From an uncultured Desulfovibrio sp. (GTDB lineage Bacteria; Desulfobacterota; Desulfovibrionia; Desulfovibrionales; Desulfovibrionaceae): 64,000 nucleotides of DNA. Position numbers and translations under genes: made by a program. Positions 16,351 through 25,076 of this stretch are shown here, in pieces. How positions within the stretch are numbered: position 1 is the stretch's first letter; the number at the start of each line of letters is the position of its first letter. Where the stretch lies: NCBI GenBank assembly GCA_910587035.1, contig CAJUMQ010000003.1, positions 1 to 64,000 on the forward strand, written 5' to 3'. The notes below the pieces were generated by a model, which had not been told where the DNA came from, ran no database searches, and was given only the letters and a program-made list of their open reading frames with translations.

Positions 16351-18081
16351 ATGTCACAGGAAAACTCGGATATTGTTGTAGATCGAGGCAAATCGCAAAT
16401 TTCCGATCTATGGAGAAAAGAGGACTACTGGGCAATCTGGATCGGCTTCTTCATTATGCTTGTGGCCATCTGGCTTGTGTTCAGCAACAGGCCAGTGGTG
16501 GAGGCCAAATATAATGAATATGCCGGCATAATCCAGGCAGAATCCGCAAAGCCGGTAAAAACGATTGAATGGTACAATGCCACAGCTGCCCAAAAGGCCA
16601 TCCAGGCGCAGAACGACATTCCAGCAGTAAAAGGGCTTATAAACTGGCTGAAAACCCCGGCCCGCTGGCAGTCCAATCCTCTTGAATCCCTGATTCTGAC
16701 AAAGGATGAGGCGGACAAGAAGAATGCCGCCATAATGCCCAAGGTGGACGAAGCCAAGGCAGCCGAAAAGGCCGCCCTGGAGGCCGCCACACAGGCGCAG
16801 GCTGCCGCCGCCGAGGCGTCCTACAATGACACGGCCCTCAATGAGGCCGCCACCGTGGCCATCAGCGCCTGGCAAAAAGCCAAGAAGGACACATCCACCA
16901 TCAGCAAAAAGGTCGTGAAGCCCTTTAACCGCATCTACACCCTCATTGGCCTTGGCATTGGCCTTGGCATTCTCTGCACCATTGGCGCGGTGTTCATGGG
17001 CTTCAACGCAGTGCGCTTCTTTTTCGCGTTCATCTGCGTCTATCTGCTGTGCGTGCTCGCCAACATTCTGGGCAACCAGGTCAACATGCGCAAATATGGC
17101 GTAAACGCAGAAATCTGGTCCATTGCCCTTGGCATGATCATAGCCAATACCATAGGAACACCAAAACTGCTCAAGGAAGGCTCGCAGGTTGAATACTACA
17201 TCAAGACAGGCCTCGTTCTCCTTGGCGCGGAAGTGCTGTTCCACAAAATCATGGCCATCGGCATCCCTGGCATCTTCGTGGCCTGGGTTGTCACGCCCAT
17301 AGTGCTCATATCCACCTATATTTTCGGCCAGAAAGTTCTCAAGATGCCTTCGCGCACACTTAATATAGTCATTTCCGCAGACATGTCCGTCTGTGGCACT
17401 TCCGCGGCCATTGCCACAGCCGCAGCTGCGCGCGCCAAGAAAGAGGAGCTGACCCTTTCCATTGGCCTTTCACTTACCTTCACCGCCATCATGATGATCG
17501 TGCTGCCCGCAGTCATCAAGGCTCTGGGGATGCCGGAAGTTCTCGGCGGCGCCTGGATTGGCGGCACAGTTGACTCCACCGGCGCAGTTGCCGCCGCTGG
17601 CGCCTTCCTTGGCCCCAAGGCCCTGCAGGTTGCCGCAACAGTCAAGATGATCCAGAACGTGCTCATTGGCGTCACCGCCTTCTGTGTGGCCCTGTACTGG
17701 ACCACAAAGGTCGAAGTGAACGAGGGCGAATCCGTTGGCCTTGGCGAAATCTGGAACCGCTTCCCCAAATTCGTCATCGGCTTCCTCATTGTGTCTGTTG
17801 TCATGTCCATACTCAGCGCAAACATTGGCGCCGACTGGGCCCGCATGCTTGTTGACAATGGCACCAACAAGGTTTCCGTGCCCCTGCGTGGCTGGTTCTT
17901 CGCCCTGGCCTTCGTGGCCATCGGCCTCACCACGGACTTCCGCGCTCTTGGCAAGTACTTCAAGGGCGGCAAGCCAATCATTCTCTATGTTTGCGGCCAG
18001 TCCCTCAACCTTGCCCTGACCCTGCTCATGGCATGGATCATGTTCTACAAGGTATTCCCGGAAATCACTGCCAAGATCTAG
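16351..18081 (+). CDS. YeiH-type putative sulfate exporter with large extra N-terminal domain
   Basis: A 576-residue membrane protein of the UPF0324/YeiH family, annotated as putative sulfate exporters. Residues about 30-46 form a first helix (FFIMLVAIWLVF). Residues about 48-190 are soluble, with an Ala-, Lys- and Glu-rich helical stretch (DEAKAAEKAALEAATQAQAA) likely to be a coiled coil outside the membrane. From about residue 197 the family core follows, with IALGMIIANTIGTP, MSVCGTSAAIATAAAA and GAWIGGTVDSTGAVAAAG. Typical YeiH proteins are only about 340 residues, so the N-terminal part is an addition. AGGAGG precedes the ATG. Codon use is strongly biased, as in highly expressed genes, which suits a major role in anion exchange in a sulfate reducer. 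Confidence 0.85.
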   Translation: MSQENSDIVVDRGKSQISDLWRKEDYWAIWIGFFIMLVAIWLVFSNRPVVEAKYNEYAGIIQAESAKPVKTIEWYNATAAQKAIQAQNDIPAVKGLINWLKTPARWQSNPLESLILTKDEADKKNAAIMPKVDEAKAAEKAALEAATQAQAAAAEASYNDTALNEAATVAISAWQKAKKDTSTISKKVVKPFNRIYTLIGLGIGLGILCTIGAVFMGFNAVRFFFAFICVYLLCVLANILGNQVNMRKYGVNAEIWSIALGMIIANTIGTPKLLKEGSQVEYYIKTGLVLLGAEVLFHKIMAIGIPGIFVAWVVTPIVLISTYIFGQKVLKMPSRTLNIVISADMSVCGTSAAIATAAAARAKKEELTLSIGLSLTFTAIMMIVLPAVIKALGMPEVLGGAWIGGTVDSTGAVAAAGAFLGPKALQVAATVKMIQNVLIGVTAFCVALYWTTKVEVNEGESVGLGEIWNRFPKFVIGFLIVSVVMSILSANIGADWARMLVDNGTNKVSVPLRGWFFALAFVAIGLTTDFRALGKYFKGGKPIILYVCGQSLNLALTLLMAWIMFYKVFPEITAKI

Positions 18082-18110
18082 CCCTTATGGCTGAAAGGCC
18101 CTGATTTTCC

Positions 18111-18143
18111 TGGCCGCCGCGGATATTCCGCGGCGGCCATTTT
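18111..18143 (+). terminator. Rho-independent terminator after the exporter gene
   Basis: A perfect 13-bp stem (TGGCCGCCGCGGA) with a TAT loop followed by TTTT, 30 nt after the stop codon. Confidence 0.85.
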
Positions 18144-18170
18144 GCAACCTGCAAAAGCCCTCAACTGGTT

Positions 18171-19208
18171 ATGAACATTCTGCTGATTGGTGGCAGCTAT
18201 CTGCTGGCAGCCCTGCGCAAAAAGGGCAATACTGTCATTCATTGCAACCATTATCCAAATTCGGATCTGCAGCTGACCCACCCTGTGGTATGGAACAGGC
18301 TGGCCAGTCTCCTTGAGGCCAGGGGTTTTATTCCTGATGCATGTCTCTATGCTGACGACGGCAACCTCCCCCTGCTCCTGGACCCCCAGCATCTGCCCTG
18401 CCCGACAATTTTTTATTCCATCGATACCTATTGCAATCCCTGGCATGTGCCCTATGCCAGGTCCTTTGATCATATTTTTGTCGCCCAGAAGGATTTTCTC
18501 CAGCTTTTTACAGATGAAAATCCCGAGTGGCTGCCTCTCTTCTGCCTGGAAAACAATATCCCCCAGGATTTTCCAGAACGCGATCTGGCAGTGTCTTTTG
18601 TGGGCACCCTGGAACACAAAAACAATCCAGGCAGAAAACCCTTTTTGCAAAAATTTAATGAATATACGCCATTGGTAATGCGCTCAGGCAATTATATCCC
18701 CATTTTTCAGCGCAGCCGGATAGTGCTCAACCAGACAGCCTTTGGGGAAATAAATTTCAGATGCTTTGAGGCCATGGCGCTGGGTGCCGCGCTACTGATG
18801 GAAAAATGCGCCAATGGCATGGATGAGCTTTTTCACCCTGGCATTGACATACTCCCTGTATTTACCAGAAATGACGCTGCGGAAGCCGCCAGAATTGCGC
18901 GCATTTTTCTGAATCATCCAGCAGCTCTGGAGCGCATTGCCGCCTCCGGTCGTGAGCTTGTGCTCGCAAGGCATACCGATTTTGTCCGCGCAGGCGCCAT
19001 AACAGACACAGCAACAAAACTTGCCCTCGAACAGGCGCATTTGCCGCGTCTGAATGCCATGGAGAAATATGAGGCATATGCCAGAACAGCTTTCGGAATG
19101 CTAGCCGCTGAGCTGAATGCGGAACAGATGAAAGACTACAGGGATTTTTTTTTCGCAGCTGCAACCGGAAAAAGATACAGGCCCGCCAATGGGCCATACA
19201 TCATATGA
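18171..19208 (+). CDS. CgeB-like glycosyltransferase
   Basis: A 345-residue GT-B fold protein. It begins MNILLIGGSYLLAALRKKG and includes PTIFYSIDTYCNPWHVPYARSF, the pattern of CgeB/Glyco_trans_1_2 proteins in which a D-x-Y segment lies at the domain border. The C-terminal half has EINFRCFEAMALGAALLMEK and DILPVFTRNDA, the usual donor-sugar binding E-x-MA-G-G/A motif and following strand. Family members in Desulfovibrio-like genomes often sit by flagellar or surface glycan genes. Here it stands alone between a terminator and a small membrane-protein gene. Acceptor unknown; the larger CgeB-like gene at 41348 is a paralogue by family. Confidence 0.75.
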   Translation: MNILLIGGSYLLAALRKKGNTVIHCNHYPNSDLQLTHPVVWNRLASLLEARGFIPDACLYADDGNLPLLLDPQHLPCPTIFYSIDTYCNPWHVPYARSFDHIFVAQKDFLQLFTDENPEWLPLFCLENNIPQDFPERDLAVSFVGTLEHKNNPGRKPFLQKFNEYTPLVMRSGNYIPIFQRSRIVLNQTAFGEINFRCFEAMALGAALLMEKCANGMDELFHPGIDILPVFTRNDAAEAARIARIFLNHPAALERIAASGRELVLARHTDFVRAGAITDTATKLALEQAHLPRLNAMEKYEAYARTAFGMLAAELNAEQMKDYRDFFFAAATGKRYRPANGPYII

Positions 19209-19300
19209 GTTCTGGCGCAGAAAATTGATTTTTATCCACCTTGCCGGACCGGGCCATATTTGGACAGTTCCCGCAGCAAACAAAATCCGGATGGAAAACA

Positions 19301-19570
19301 ATGGGTAAAACCGCCCGAAATATTGTCAAACTGGCTTGCTGGGCCATTGGCCTATGGTTTTTTTTCGCCATTCTCACACCTGTTCTGGAGGATCATATTC
19401 CAGCCTGGAAGCGCTATAACCAGATACAGGAAGAGCAAAATCTCGATAGCGGCGCCCTGTATTATTCCAATGTTCCCCAGACCCAGGAGGCGGAAATGGA
19501 AACGAGGCGGGCAGTGCGCGAGGGAATGGCCGCAAGACGCGATGCGCGCATGAAAAAGGAGAGGGAATGA
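19301..19570 (+). CDS. Small single-pass membrane protein
   Basis: An 89-residue protein with one hydrophobic helix (VKLACWAIGLWFFFAILTPVL, about residues 9-29) and a charged C-terminal tail rich in Glu and Arg, likely helical. The frame opens at 19241; the ATG at 19301 is preferred because the membrane helix follows directly, although the ribosome site is weak. Its last codons overlap the start of the DUF523 gene (ATGA), so the two are probably translated together. No family recognised. Confidence 0.6.
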   Translation: MGKTARNIVKLACWAIGLWFFFAILTPVLEDHIPAWKRYNQIQEEQNLDSGALYYSNVPQTQEAEMETRRAVREGMAARRDARMKKERE

Positions 19571-20016
19571 CCAAACCGTATTTTATAGCCAGTGCCTGTC
19601 TGGCCGGCTTGCCTTGCCGCTATGATGGCGCCTCAAAGCCCTGCCAGACGGTTATGGAACTGTATGAAACCGGAAAAATTCTCACCGTCTGTCCGGAATC
19701 CCTGGGAGGGCTAAAAATTCCGCGCCTGCCATGTGAGCAGAAAGGCACCAGGGTGATGTGCAAAAATGGGGAAGATATGACAGAAGCATTTTATCTGGGG
19801 GCCACAAAAGCCCTGGAAATTGCGCTGAAAAGTGGCTGCCGCCGTGTCATCGTCAAGAGCAGATCTCCATCCTGCGGCTATGGCCAGATTTATGATGGCA
19901 GCTTTGGCCACGTTCTTTGCGCCGGCAATGGCATCTGGACAAACATGCTACTGGCCAATGGCTTTGAAATTTTTACAGAAGAAAACCTGCCGCCATTGAT
20001 GCTCAATCTGCAATAG
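19567..20016 (+). CDS. DUF523 (YbbK-like) conserved protein
   Basis: A 149-residue DUF523 protein. The family's conserved Cys pattern is visible: IASACLAGLPCRYDG at the start, LTVCPESLGGL in the first third, and the hallmark IVKSRSPSCGYGQIYDGSF followed by GNGIWTNMLLANGFEI. These proteins are widespread and small; the Cys set suggests metal or redox binding but the function is not established. Start overlaps the previous gene by 4 nt. Full family length. Confidence 0.9.
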   Translation: MTKPYFIASACLAGLPCRYDGASKPCQTVMELYETGKILTVCPESLGGLKIPRLPCEQKGTRVMCKNGEDMTEAFYLGATKALEIALKSGCRRVIVKSRSPSCGYGQIYDGSFGHVLCAGNGIWTNMLLANGFEIFTEENLPPLMLNLQ

Positions 20017-20105
20017 CAGACTTCCGGCACTCCCTGCATAATTCCACACTCCGGCCATCTGCCAGGCTGGGCAGCCTCCAGCCCGGCATTATCAATAACA
20101 AATGT

Positions 20106-20672
20106 TTATTCGGCACTGGTGGGGAAAATCCCTTTCACCTTGGCATCCAGAATTGAAAAGATGTCATTGGCACGCTCCACGGTTTCCCCTGTAATTATGG
20201 TGACAGCCGCGGTGTCGCCATTGGAGCCAAACCACAGGGAGCCTCTGGCTGGTTTGGAAATTGTGGCATGCCACAAACCGTCCTTTTCCTCCAATGGACT
20301 GATGACCATGCCGCCCTTTTTCATATTGGCTATGGTCTGCTCCGCAATTTCCTTTGCGGGCATGTTGGTTTTCATGGTGCTTATGGAAATTGCCGGCTCT
20401 TGGGCCATGCTGGCAAAGACCACGCTTATGCCATCATTGGGCATTTTCTTAACCGGCACCGGCATGCTCCAGCCCTTGGGAATGACCAGCTTGAAAAAGT
20501 CCGTATCCACCTCGGTGCCTCCCATTTCCTTCAATGGCGGCACTTTGGAGCGGGTTGTCTGAATTTTACCATGTCCATCAGGCGCATTGCCCTGATGGGT
20601 GGCGGCCATACCCTGAACGCACATGGCCGCGCACAACATAAGCGTCAAAAGAGCTGAATGGAAATACTTCAT
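20106..20672 (-). CDS. Exported protein of unknown function
   Basis: A 188-residue protein with a clear signal peptide (MKYFHSALLTLMLCAAMCVQGMAA, cleavage after about residue 24). The mature part has FFKLVIPKGWSMP, a segment of predicted strands, then SLWFGSNGDTAAVTIITG. The pattern 'KLxxPxGW' followed by beta-strands occurs in several periplasmic proteins of the PsbP/lipoprotein-like type, but I cannot name a family with confidence. GGAGG six nt before the ATG makes the start certain. It has its own promoter region between the DUF523 gene (convergent) and the tRNA pair. Confidence 0.75.
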   Translation of the reverse strand: MKYFHSALLTLMLCAAMCVQGMAATHQGNAPDGHGKIQTTRSKVPPLKEMGGTEVDTDFFKLVIPKGWSMPVPVKKMPNDGISVVFASMAQEPAISISTMKTNMPAKEIAEQTIANMKKGGMVISPLEEKDGLWHATISKPARGSLWFGSNGDTAAVTIITGETVERANDIFSILDAKVKGIFPTSAE

Positions 20673-20802
20673 TTCTCCTCCCTGGACCTTTGTCCAAACA
20701 ATTTACAAAAGAGATTGGCATAAGTCTCAATAATGCCGCAAGGCAACAAGGTCAAGAATGCCACTGCCCAAATAAAACAATAACAGGGTATTAAAACCAA
20801 AG

Positions 20803-20822
20803 AGCCCGCAATAATGCGGGCT
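20803..20822 (-). terminator. Terminator of the tRNA pair
   Basis: On the minus strand AGCCCGCA pairs with TGCGGGCT around a 4-nt loop and is followed by CTTTGGTTTT, 13 nt after the tRNA-Asp 3' end. Confidence 0.75.
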
Positions 20823-20834
20823 TATTGGCAAATT

Positions 20835-20911
<77 letters not shown>

Positions 20912-20912
20912 G

Positions 20913-20988
20913 TGGTGGGCAGTACAGGACTTGAACCTGTGGCCCCCGCCGTGTGAAGGCGGTGCTCTACCAACTGAGCCAACTGCCC
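20913..20988 (-). tRNA. tRNA-Val (anticodon CAC)
   Basis: A 76-nt cloverleaf with encoded CCA and discriminator A. Acceptor stem GGGCAGT/ACTGCCC; anticodon arm CCGCC-TTCACAC-GGCGG with anticodon CAC reading GUG; T arm with AGGTTCAAGTCCT. It is one base upstream of tRNA-Asp, so both come from one transcript. Confidence 0.93.
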
Positions 20989-21074
20989 TCATGGCAAGAG
21001 TAGTTATATGGCATTCAGCTCCTGCCGTCAAGCAAAATTTTCAGATTTATTAAAATTTATTTTCCCTTTGGCTT

Positions 21075-22397
21075 TTACTTGCGATTGCCCGCAGGCATGC
21101 CCCACCTGGGGAAAAAAGCAGCTCCATCACCTGTGGGAACCTGCTTGGCGTCGCCGCCATGCCTGGTGGTGAGATAGATATGCCTGCCGCCACCCCTCGT
21201 GGATGAGAAGGCGATAAAGTAGCTGTCCGCGCAGAAGGATGGCTGTTCATCGCTGCCTGGGCCGAAGGTTATCTGCCTCTCCTCTCCGGTCAGGAGATCC
21301 TGCACAAAAATCCTCTGTCCATAGCTTGTCATGCGGCTGAAGACCACCAGGGTGCCATCGGGCGAAAGATTGGCTTCCGTGTTATAGGTGCCATTCTGGC
21401 TGACACGTGAAACAGAGCCACTATTGAGATCCTTGAGGAATATCTGCGGACCGCCAAGCCTTGAGGAGGTGAAGGCCATTTTTGTGCCGGTCTTGTCAAA
21501 GGTCGGGGAGACATTGATTGAATCGTGCCCCTCCAGAATACGCTCCTTCTTGAAAACATGATTCAGAAGATAGATTACCGGATATCTGCCCCGGGAAAGA
21601 GCCACAGCCACCTTGTTATCTGGCATGAAAGCCGGCCCGATTACAACATTGCCGGGAAAGCGGATGCGCTGAACCTTGCCTGTTGCCCGGTCCCATACGC
21701 CAAGGGCATGTGATTTGGGGTCAATATGGCTGAAAACCACAAAACGTCCATCAGGGGACCAGGCTGGCGAAAGAGCCTCGCCCGGCATATTCGTAATCCT
21801 GCGCAAATCGCGTCCTGTGGGCTTGACCAGCCAGACATTGGCCGCCATCTTTCCGGTTTTCTTTACAAATGCGAGGGTGGAGCGGAAGAAGTCTCCGCTG
21901 CCCGTCAAAACCTCAAGCAGATCCGCGCAAAAACGGTCGGCGACTTCCGGCAGATCGCCATTGGCTACCTTTGGATATTCCTTGCCAAAGATCCTGCCGC
22001 CTGTGCTGGTTTCAAAAGCTCTTATCTGTACAGGCCTTGTGCCGGAATCTCCATCCGGCCAGTAGCTTGTCACAAGAATATCGGAACCAGCCAGCTGGAA
22101 ACGCTTGAAATCAAGCGCGGGCGGCTCCCAGGCATTGAGCACCGTCCCCCCCAGCACGGCCTGGGGCGGGGTAAGGCGCATGAATGGCAGAAAGCTGAGA
22201 TTCTGCTCGATGATTTTCTGCAGTTGCGCGCCCATGCCGGCCGCCTGTCGATCTGGCCCTGTCAGGGGCGCGGCCATGGCCAGATTTACAATATTCTGGC
22301 CGGGATTCATTATATCCACCCGCAAGGCGGCATATGCTCCGCCCGCAAACAGGCAGAAGCCAACACATACCACAATAAAGGCCAATATCTTTTTCAT
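21075..22397 (-). CDS. tolB: Tol-Pal system periplasmic protein TolB
   Basis: A 440-residue TolB. The signal peptide is MKKILAFIVVCVGFCLFAGGAYA. The N-terminal domain precedes a six-bladed beta-propeller with repeated PDGTxxVFSS/W-type motifs: LSPAWSPDGRFVVFSHID, PTFDKTGTKMAFTSSRLG, EANLSPDGTLVVFSRM and PSFCADSYFIAFSSTRGG. TolB links Pal at the outer membrane to the TolQRA motor in the inner membrane. GGGAG before the ATG at 22397 supports that start over the open frame at 22490. It is the last tol gene in the block; no pal gene follows, as the tRNA pair comes next. Confidence 0.95.
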   Translation of the reverse strand: MKKILAFIVVCVGFCLFAGGAYAALRVDIMNPGQNIVNLAMAAPLTGPDRQAAGMGAQLQKIIEQNLSFLPFMRLTPPQAVLGGTVLNAWEPPALDFKRFQLAGSDILVTSYWPDGDSGTRPVQIRAFETSTGGRIFGKEYPKVANGDLPEVADRFCADLLEVLTGSGDFFRSTLAFVKKTGKMAANVWLVKPTGRDLRRITNMPGEALSPAWSPDGRFVVFSHIDPKSHALGVWDRATGKVQRIRFPGNVVIGPAFMPDNKVAVALSRGRYPVIYLLNHVFKKERILEGHDSINVSPTFDKTGTKMAFTSSRLGGPQIFLKDLNSGSVSRVSQNGTYNTEANLSPDGTLVVFSRMTSYGQRIFVQDLLTGEERQITFGPGSDEQPSFCADSYFIAFSSTRGGGRHIYLTTRHGGDAKQVPTGDGAAFFPRWGMPAGNRK

Positions 22398-22492
22398 AGC
22401 TCCCTTCCTTTGCCAAAACAGCCATCCTGTCAAAAACAGCTGCCGTCTGCCTGGCAACATATTCTGAAATCCTGCTTGTAAATGAAACAACG

Positions 22493-23527
22493 CTATTTCC
22501 TCAAAAAGGAAAAAGTCAGATCAATGGTATCCCCAAGCCCTGCCGGAGGAGGAGAAATACTGCCTGCCCTTTTCAGACCCTGCATGATATAGCGATCCAG
22601 ATATTCGTCCCCGCTGCCATCCAGAAATTCGCTTGAAAGAATCTTGCCGCTCTTGTCGCATTTTATGCGCACTGTGGCAAAATAAAGCCCTTTGGGGGTC
22701 TCCACAGGCACATACATGGCATTACGCAACTTCCAGGTAATGCTGGACAAATATTTGGCATAGGCCGGGTCGTACTTGTCCTGCGCCATGGGCACAGGAT
22801 TTTTTTCCGTGGTTGTGGCGGATTTTTCGGCAGCCGCCGCAACTTTTCCACTTTTGACTGCCGGAGCCGGCTCCGCTTCCGCCGCGCTTTTTTTGGCAAC
22901 AGCCGTTTTTGGCGCCTCCAGTTTCACCGGAGCCGCTTTTGGCTTTGCGGTGGCAGATTCCACAGAATCGCGCTGTTGCTCCTTTTTGCCAATATCCAGA
23001 TGTTTTCCGGTTTTTTTTGCCGCTTCGTCGGCCCTGGCTCTGGCATTCTCATTTGCCATCAGAGCCCTGGCGCTGGCGGCCTCAGCTGCGGAAGTATCCA
23101 CACCAGGCTTTTGCGGGTCATCCGGCGCCCTGCCTTCAGGGCTGCCATTCCAGAAGGAAAAATAAAGCTCTGCAGGCATGCCGTATGGTGGCGAGCCAAA
23201 GGGGGCCGCCGCGCGCACGGCTGCGCATGCGGAGGCATCCAGGGCATTGAGGCCGGAAGCCTTTTTAACCTTGCACTCCAGCAAATCCCCCGAACCGTCC
23301 ACAGAAATGACCACTGTAAGGCGCAGCTCCCTTTTAAGCTGCTGGGGCGGTTCCCATTTACGCACTATCTTTTCAAGCACCCTGCCGGAATATCCTTCAT
23401 CCTGGCCCACCGACATGACACTGGTGGCCCAGGCCGGGGTTGCTGCGCATATTGAGCCGCACATCAGACAGCATGCCAGGGATTTGCCCATTTGCGGCAA
23501 CCATGGCAGCAACGATTTTCCGCTCAC
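22493..23527 (-). CDS. Periplasmic protein with two TonB/TolA C-terminal-like domains
   Basis: A 344-residue protein from a GTG at 23527 with GGAGAG ahead. The signal peptide is KSLLPWLPQMGKSLACCLMC and ends near ATPAWA. The mature protein has a first TonB_C-like domain (LTVVISVDGSGDLLECKVKK, then LDASACAAVRAAAPFGSPP), a long Ala-, Lys- and Glu-rich linker (about residues 145-255), and a second, C-terminal domain (KYDPAYAKYLSSITWKLR, FATVRIKCDKSGKILSSEFL). It lies between tolA and tolB, spacing 92 and 96 nt, so it is likely part of the Tol system. Two such domains on one secreted chain without a membrane anchor is unlike TolA or TonB. It might act as a soluble bridge; this is inference. Confidence 0.75.
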   Translation of the reverse strand: MSGKSLLPWLPQMGKSLACCLMCGSICAATPAWATSVMSVGQDEGYSGRVLEKIVRKWEPPQQLKRELRLTVVISVDGSGDLLECKVKKASGLNALDASACAAVRAAAPFGSPPYGMPAELYFSFWNGSPEGRAPDDPQKPGVDTSAAEAASARALMANENARARADEAAKKTGKHLDIGKKEQQRDSVESATAKPKAAPVKLEAPKTAVAKKSAAEAEPAPAVKSGKVAAAAEKSATTTEKNPVPMAQDKYDPAYAKYLSSITWKLRNAMYVPVETPKGLYFATVRIKCDKSGKILSSEFLDGSGDEYLDRYIMQGLKRAGSISPPPAGLGDTIDLTFSFLRK

Positions 23528-23618
23528 TCTACTCTCCGTATTGGCAAAAGGGCAAAAAGGTTTCAGCCAGCCGATTATACGACAGCCATCCATGTGGCCT
23601 GATTTCAACAGGTACAGA

Positions 23619-24620
23619 CTATCGGCCTGTCAGCTCATCCAGGGTAAAAACAAGATCAAGGTCCGTATAACCGGGATTTGGTGGTGGCGGAAACTCCCCG
23701 GCCTGCCCAGTGCGCACCACAGCATTGACAGCGGATGCGTCATATTGCGCATTGCCGGAGCCGCGGCTTATTTCCGCCCTCAGCACATTGCCCTGCATGT
23801 CCACATTGACCTTGACCACACAGACGAGACTCTTGCGGCCAGCGGAGGCGAAACCCCAGTTGGGGCGCACAGCCAGCATCACCTGGCCGATATAGACATC
23901 GCCAAGACCGCCGCCACCGGGGCCATCGCCCTCGCCGCCGCCACCGCCACGATTGCCGCCGGCATTTTTCTGAGCCTGCGCCAGAGCCTGCTCAATGGCA
24001 TTGCCCTTGTCGCCGGAATTGGCTCTTGAGGCGGCCTTTCTGGCCTGCTGTAAGGCAGCCGCCACAGGGTCCACCTTTTTGGGCTGTGGCTTGTTTTTGG
24101 GCGCCTCGGCTTTTTTGGGCTGCTCCGGCTTTTTCGGTTCAGGCTTTTTTGCTTCCGGCTTTTTCGGCTCCGGTTTTTTGGGCTCGTTTTTTTTCGGTTC
24201 TGGCTCCGGTTTTTTGGGTTCAGGCTTTTTCGGCACATCAACAGGTTTGGGTTCATCCGGCTTTGGCGGTTCCGGTTTGGGCTGCGGAATTGGCTCCGGG
24301 CGTGCTGGCGCGGGCGGCTGCGGCTCGGCCTGACGCATGGGTTCCGGTATCGCCTGCTCAGGATTTACGGCCTCGCGCTCCCTGGCCGCAATTTCGCTTT
24401 GCGGCGCTGGCGGAGTGGGCGCCAGTGGGCCATCCGCGGCTTCTCCCTGCTGCCCCAGAATGGGGGATGGCGCGCGGTTGCCGCCAGGCGCACCCTCGAC
24501 AAGGCTTATGGTTATGGGCGGCGCATCCAGCTTCAGCAGGGAGCTGGTGGGCCAGAACCAGATCAGCATGAAGACTGCGGCATGCAGGCAGAGTGAGATT
24601 ATGGTGGATGCCACACGCAT
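23619..24620 (-). CDS. tolA: TolA/TonB-like energy-transducing protein
   Basis: A 333-residue protein. One N-terminal membrane helix (IISLCLHAAVFMLIWFWP) with the His expected in TonB/TolA-type anchors for contact with the TolQR motor, then a very long Lys/Pro/Glu repeat region (about residues 108-183), a glycine-rich hinge, and a C-terminal TonB-like domain (VCVVKVNVDMQGNVLRAEIS, DASAVNAVVRTGQAGEFPPPP). It spans the periplasm and passes motor force to TolB/Pal. Its position directly after tolR and before tolB makes TolA the likely role; the Pro-rich arm is more like TonB. Start is 11 nt after tolR. Confidence 0.85.
   Translation of the reverse strand: MRVASTIISLCLHAAVFMLIWFWPTSSLLKLDAPPITISLVEGAPGGNRAPSPILGQQGEAADGPLAPTPPAPQSEIAAREREAVNPEQAIPEPMRQAEPQPPAPARPEPIPQPKPEPPKPDEPKPVDVPKKPEPKKPEPEPKKNEPKKPEPKKPEAKKPEPKKPEQPKKAEAPKNKPQPKKVDPVAAALQQARKAASRANSGDKGNAIEQALAQAQKNAGGNRGGGGGEGDGPGGGGLGDVYIGQVMLAVRPNWGFASAGRKSLVCVVKVNVDMQGNVLRAEISRGSGNAQYDASAVNAVVRTGQAGEFPPPPNPGYTDLDLVFTLDELTGR
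24072..24299 (-). repeat. Low-complexity Lys/Pro/Glu coding repeat in tolA
   Basis: Tandem imperfect repeats of the unit KKPEP/KPEPKKPE, encoded by repeated GGCTTTTTCGG-like units. This forms the extended polyproline periplasmic arm of the protein. Copy number may vary between strains by replication slippage. Confidence 0.7.
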
Positions 24621-24631
24621 GGAAGACAGCC

Positions 24632-25075
24632 CTACTTCTTCTCCCTGGCTGGCGGGGCAGCCGGCTCATTATTGGCCTGTTCGGCCATGACGCCAAGATT
24701 TTCTATGCCAGCCGCCTTGATCTGTCCCATGACCTCCACCACCAGTCCATATGGGACCTCCTTGTCCGCCTGCAGAAACAGGGATCTGTTTTTGGCTTTC
24801 ACAAGATTTTGCAGATAGCCTTCAAGATCGGCCATATCATTGACCACATATTCATCAAGATAGATGCGCCCATCCCTTCTGATGGTCAAAATCATGTGAT
24901 CCACTTCACTTGGCAAAACTTCCACCTGCCTGGTCTGGGGCAGATCCACTTCCAGGCCTTCCGTCATCATGGGGGTTGCCACCATGAATATGATGAGCAG
25001 CACCAGCATCACATCCACAAAGGGAGTGACATTGATTTCGGATACAAATCTTCCGTTGCCGGCATTCATTCCCAT
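24632..25075 (-). CDS. tolR: TolR/ExbD motor subunit
   Basis: A 147-residue TolR. One N-terminal membrane helix (EINVTPFVDVMLVLLIIFMV) contains the essential Asp in FVDV that conducts protons in ExbD/TolR, followed by a periplasmic domain with LPQT and the conserved LFLQADKEVPYGLVVEVMGQIKAAG. The C-terminus is a short Glu/Pro/Ala tail. The ATG at 25075 begins one base after the tolQ stop (TGATATG), with GGAG seven nt ahead, so I start there rather than at 25120. It pairs with TolQ as proton-driven motor. Confidence 0.93.
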   Translation of the reverse strand: MGMNAGNGRFVSEINVTPFVDVMLVLLIIFMVATPMMTEGLEVDLPQTRQVEVLPSEVDHMILTIRRDGRIYLDEYVVNDMADLEGYLQNLVKAKNRSLFLQADKEVPYGLVVEVMGQIKAAGIENLGVMAEQANNEPAAPPAREKK

Positions 25076-25076
25076 A

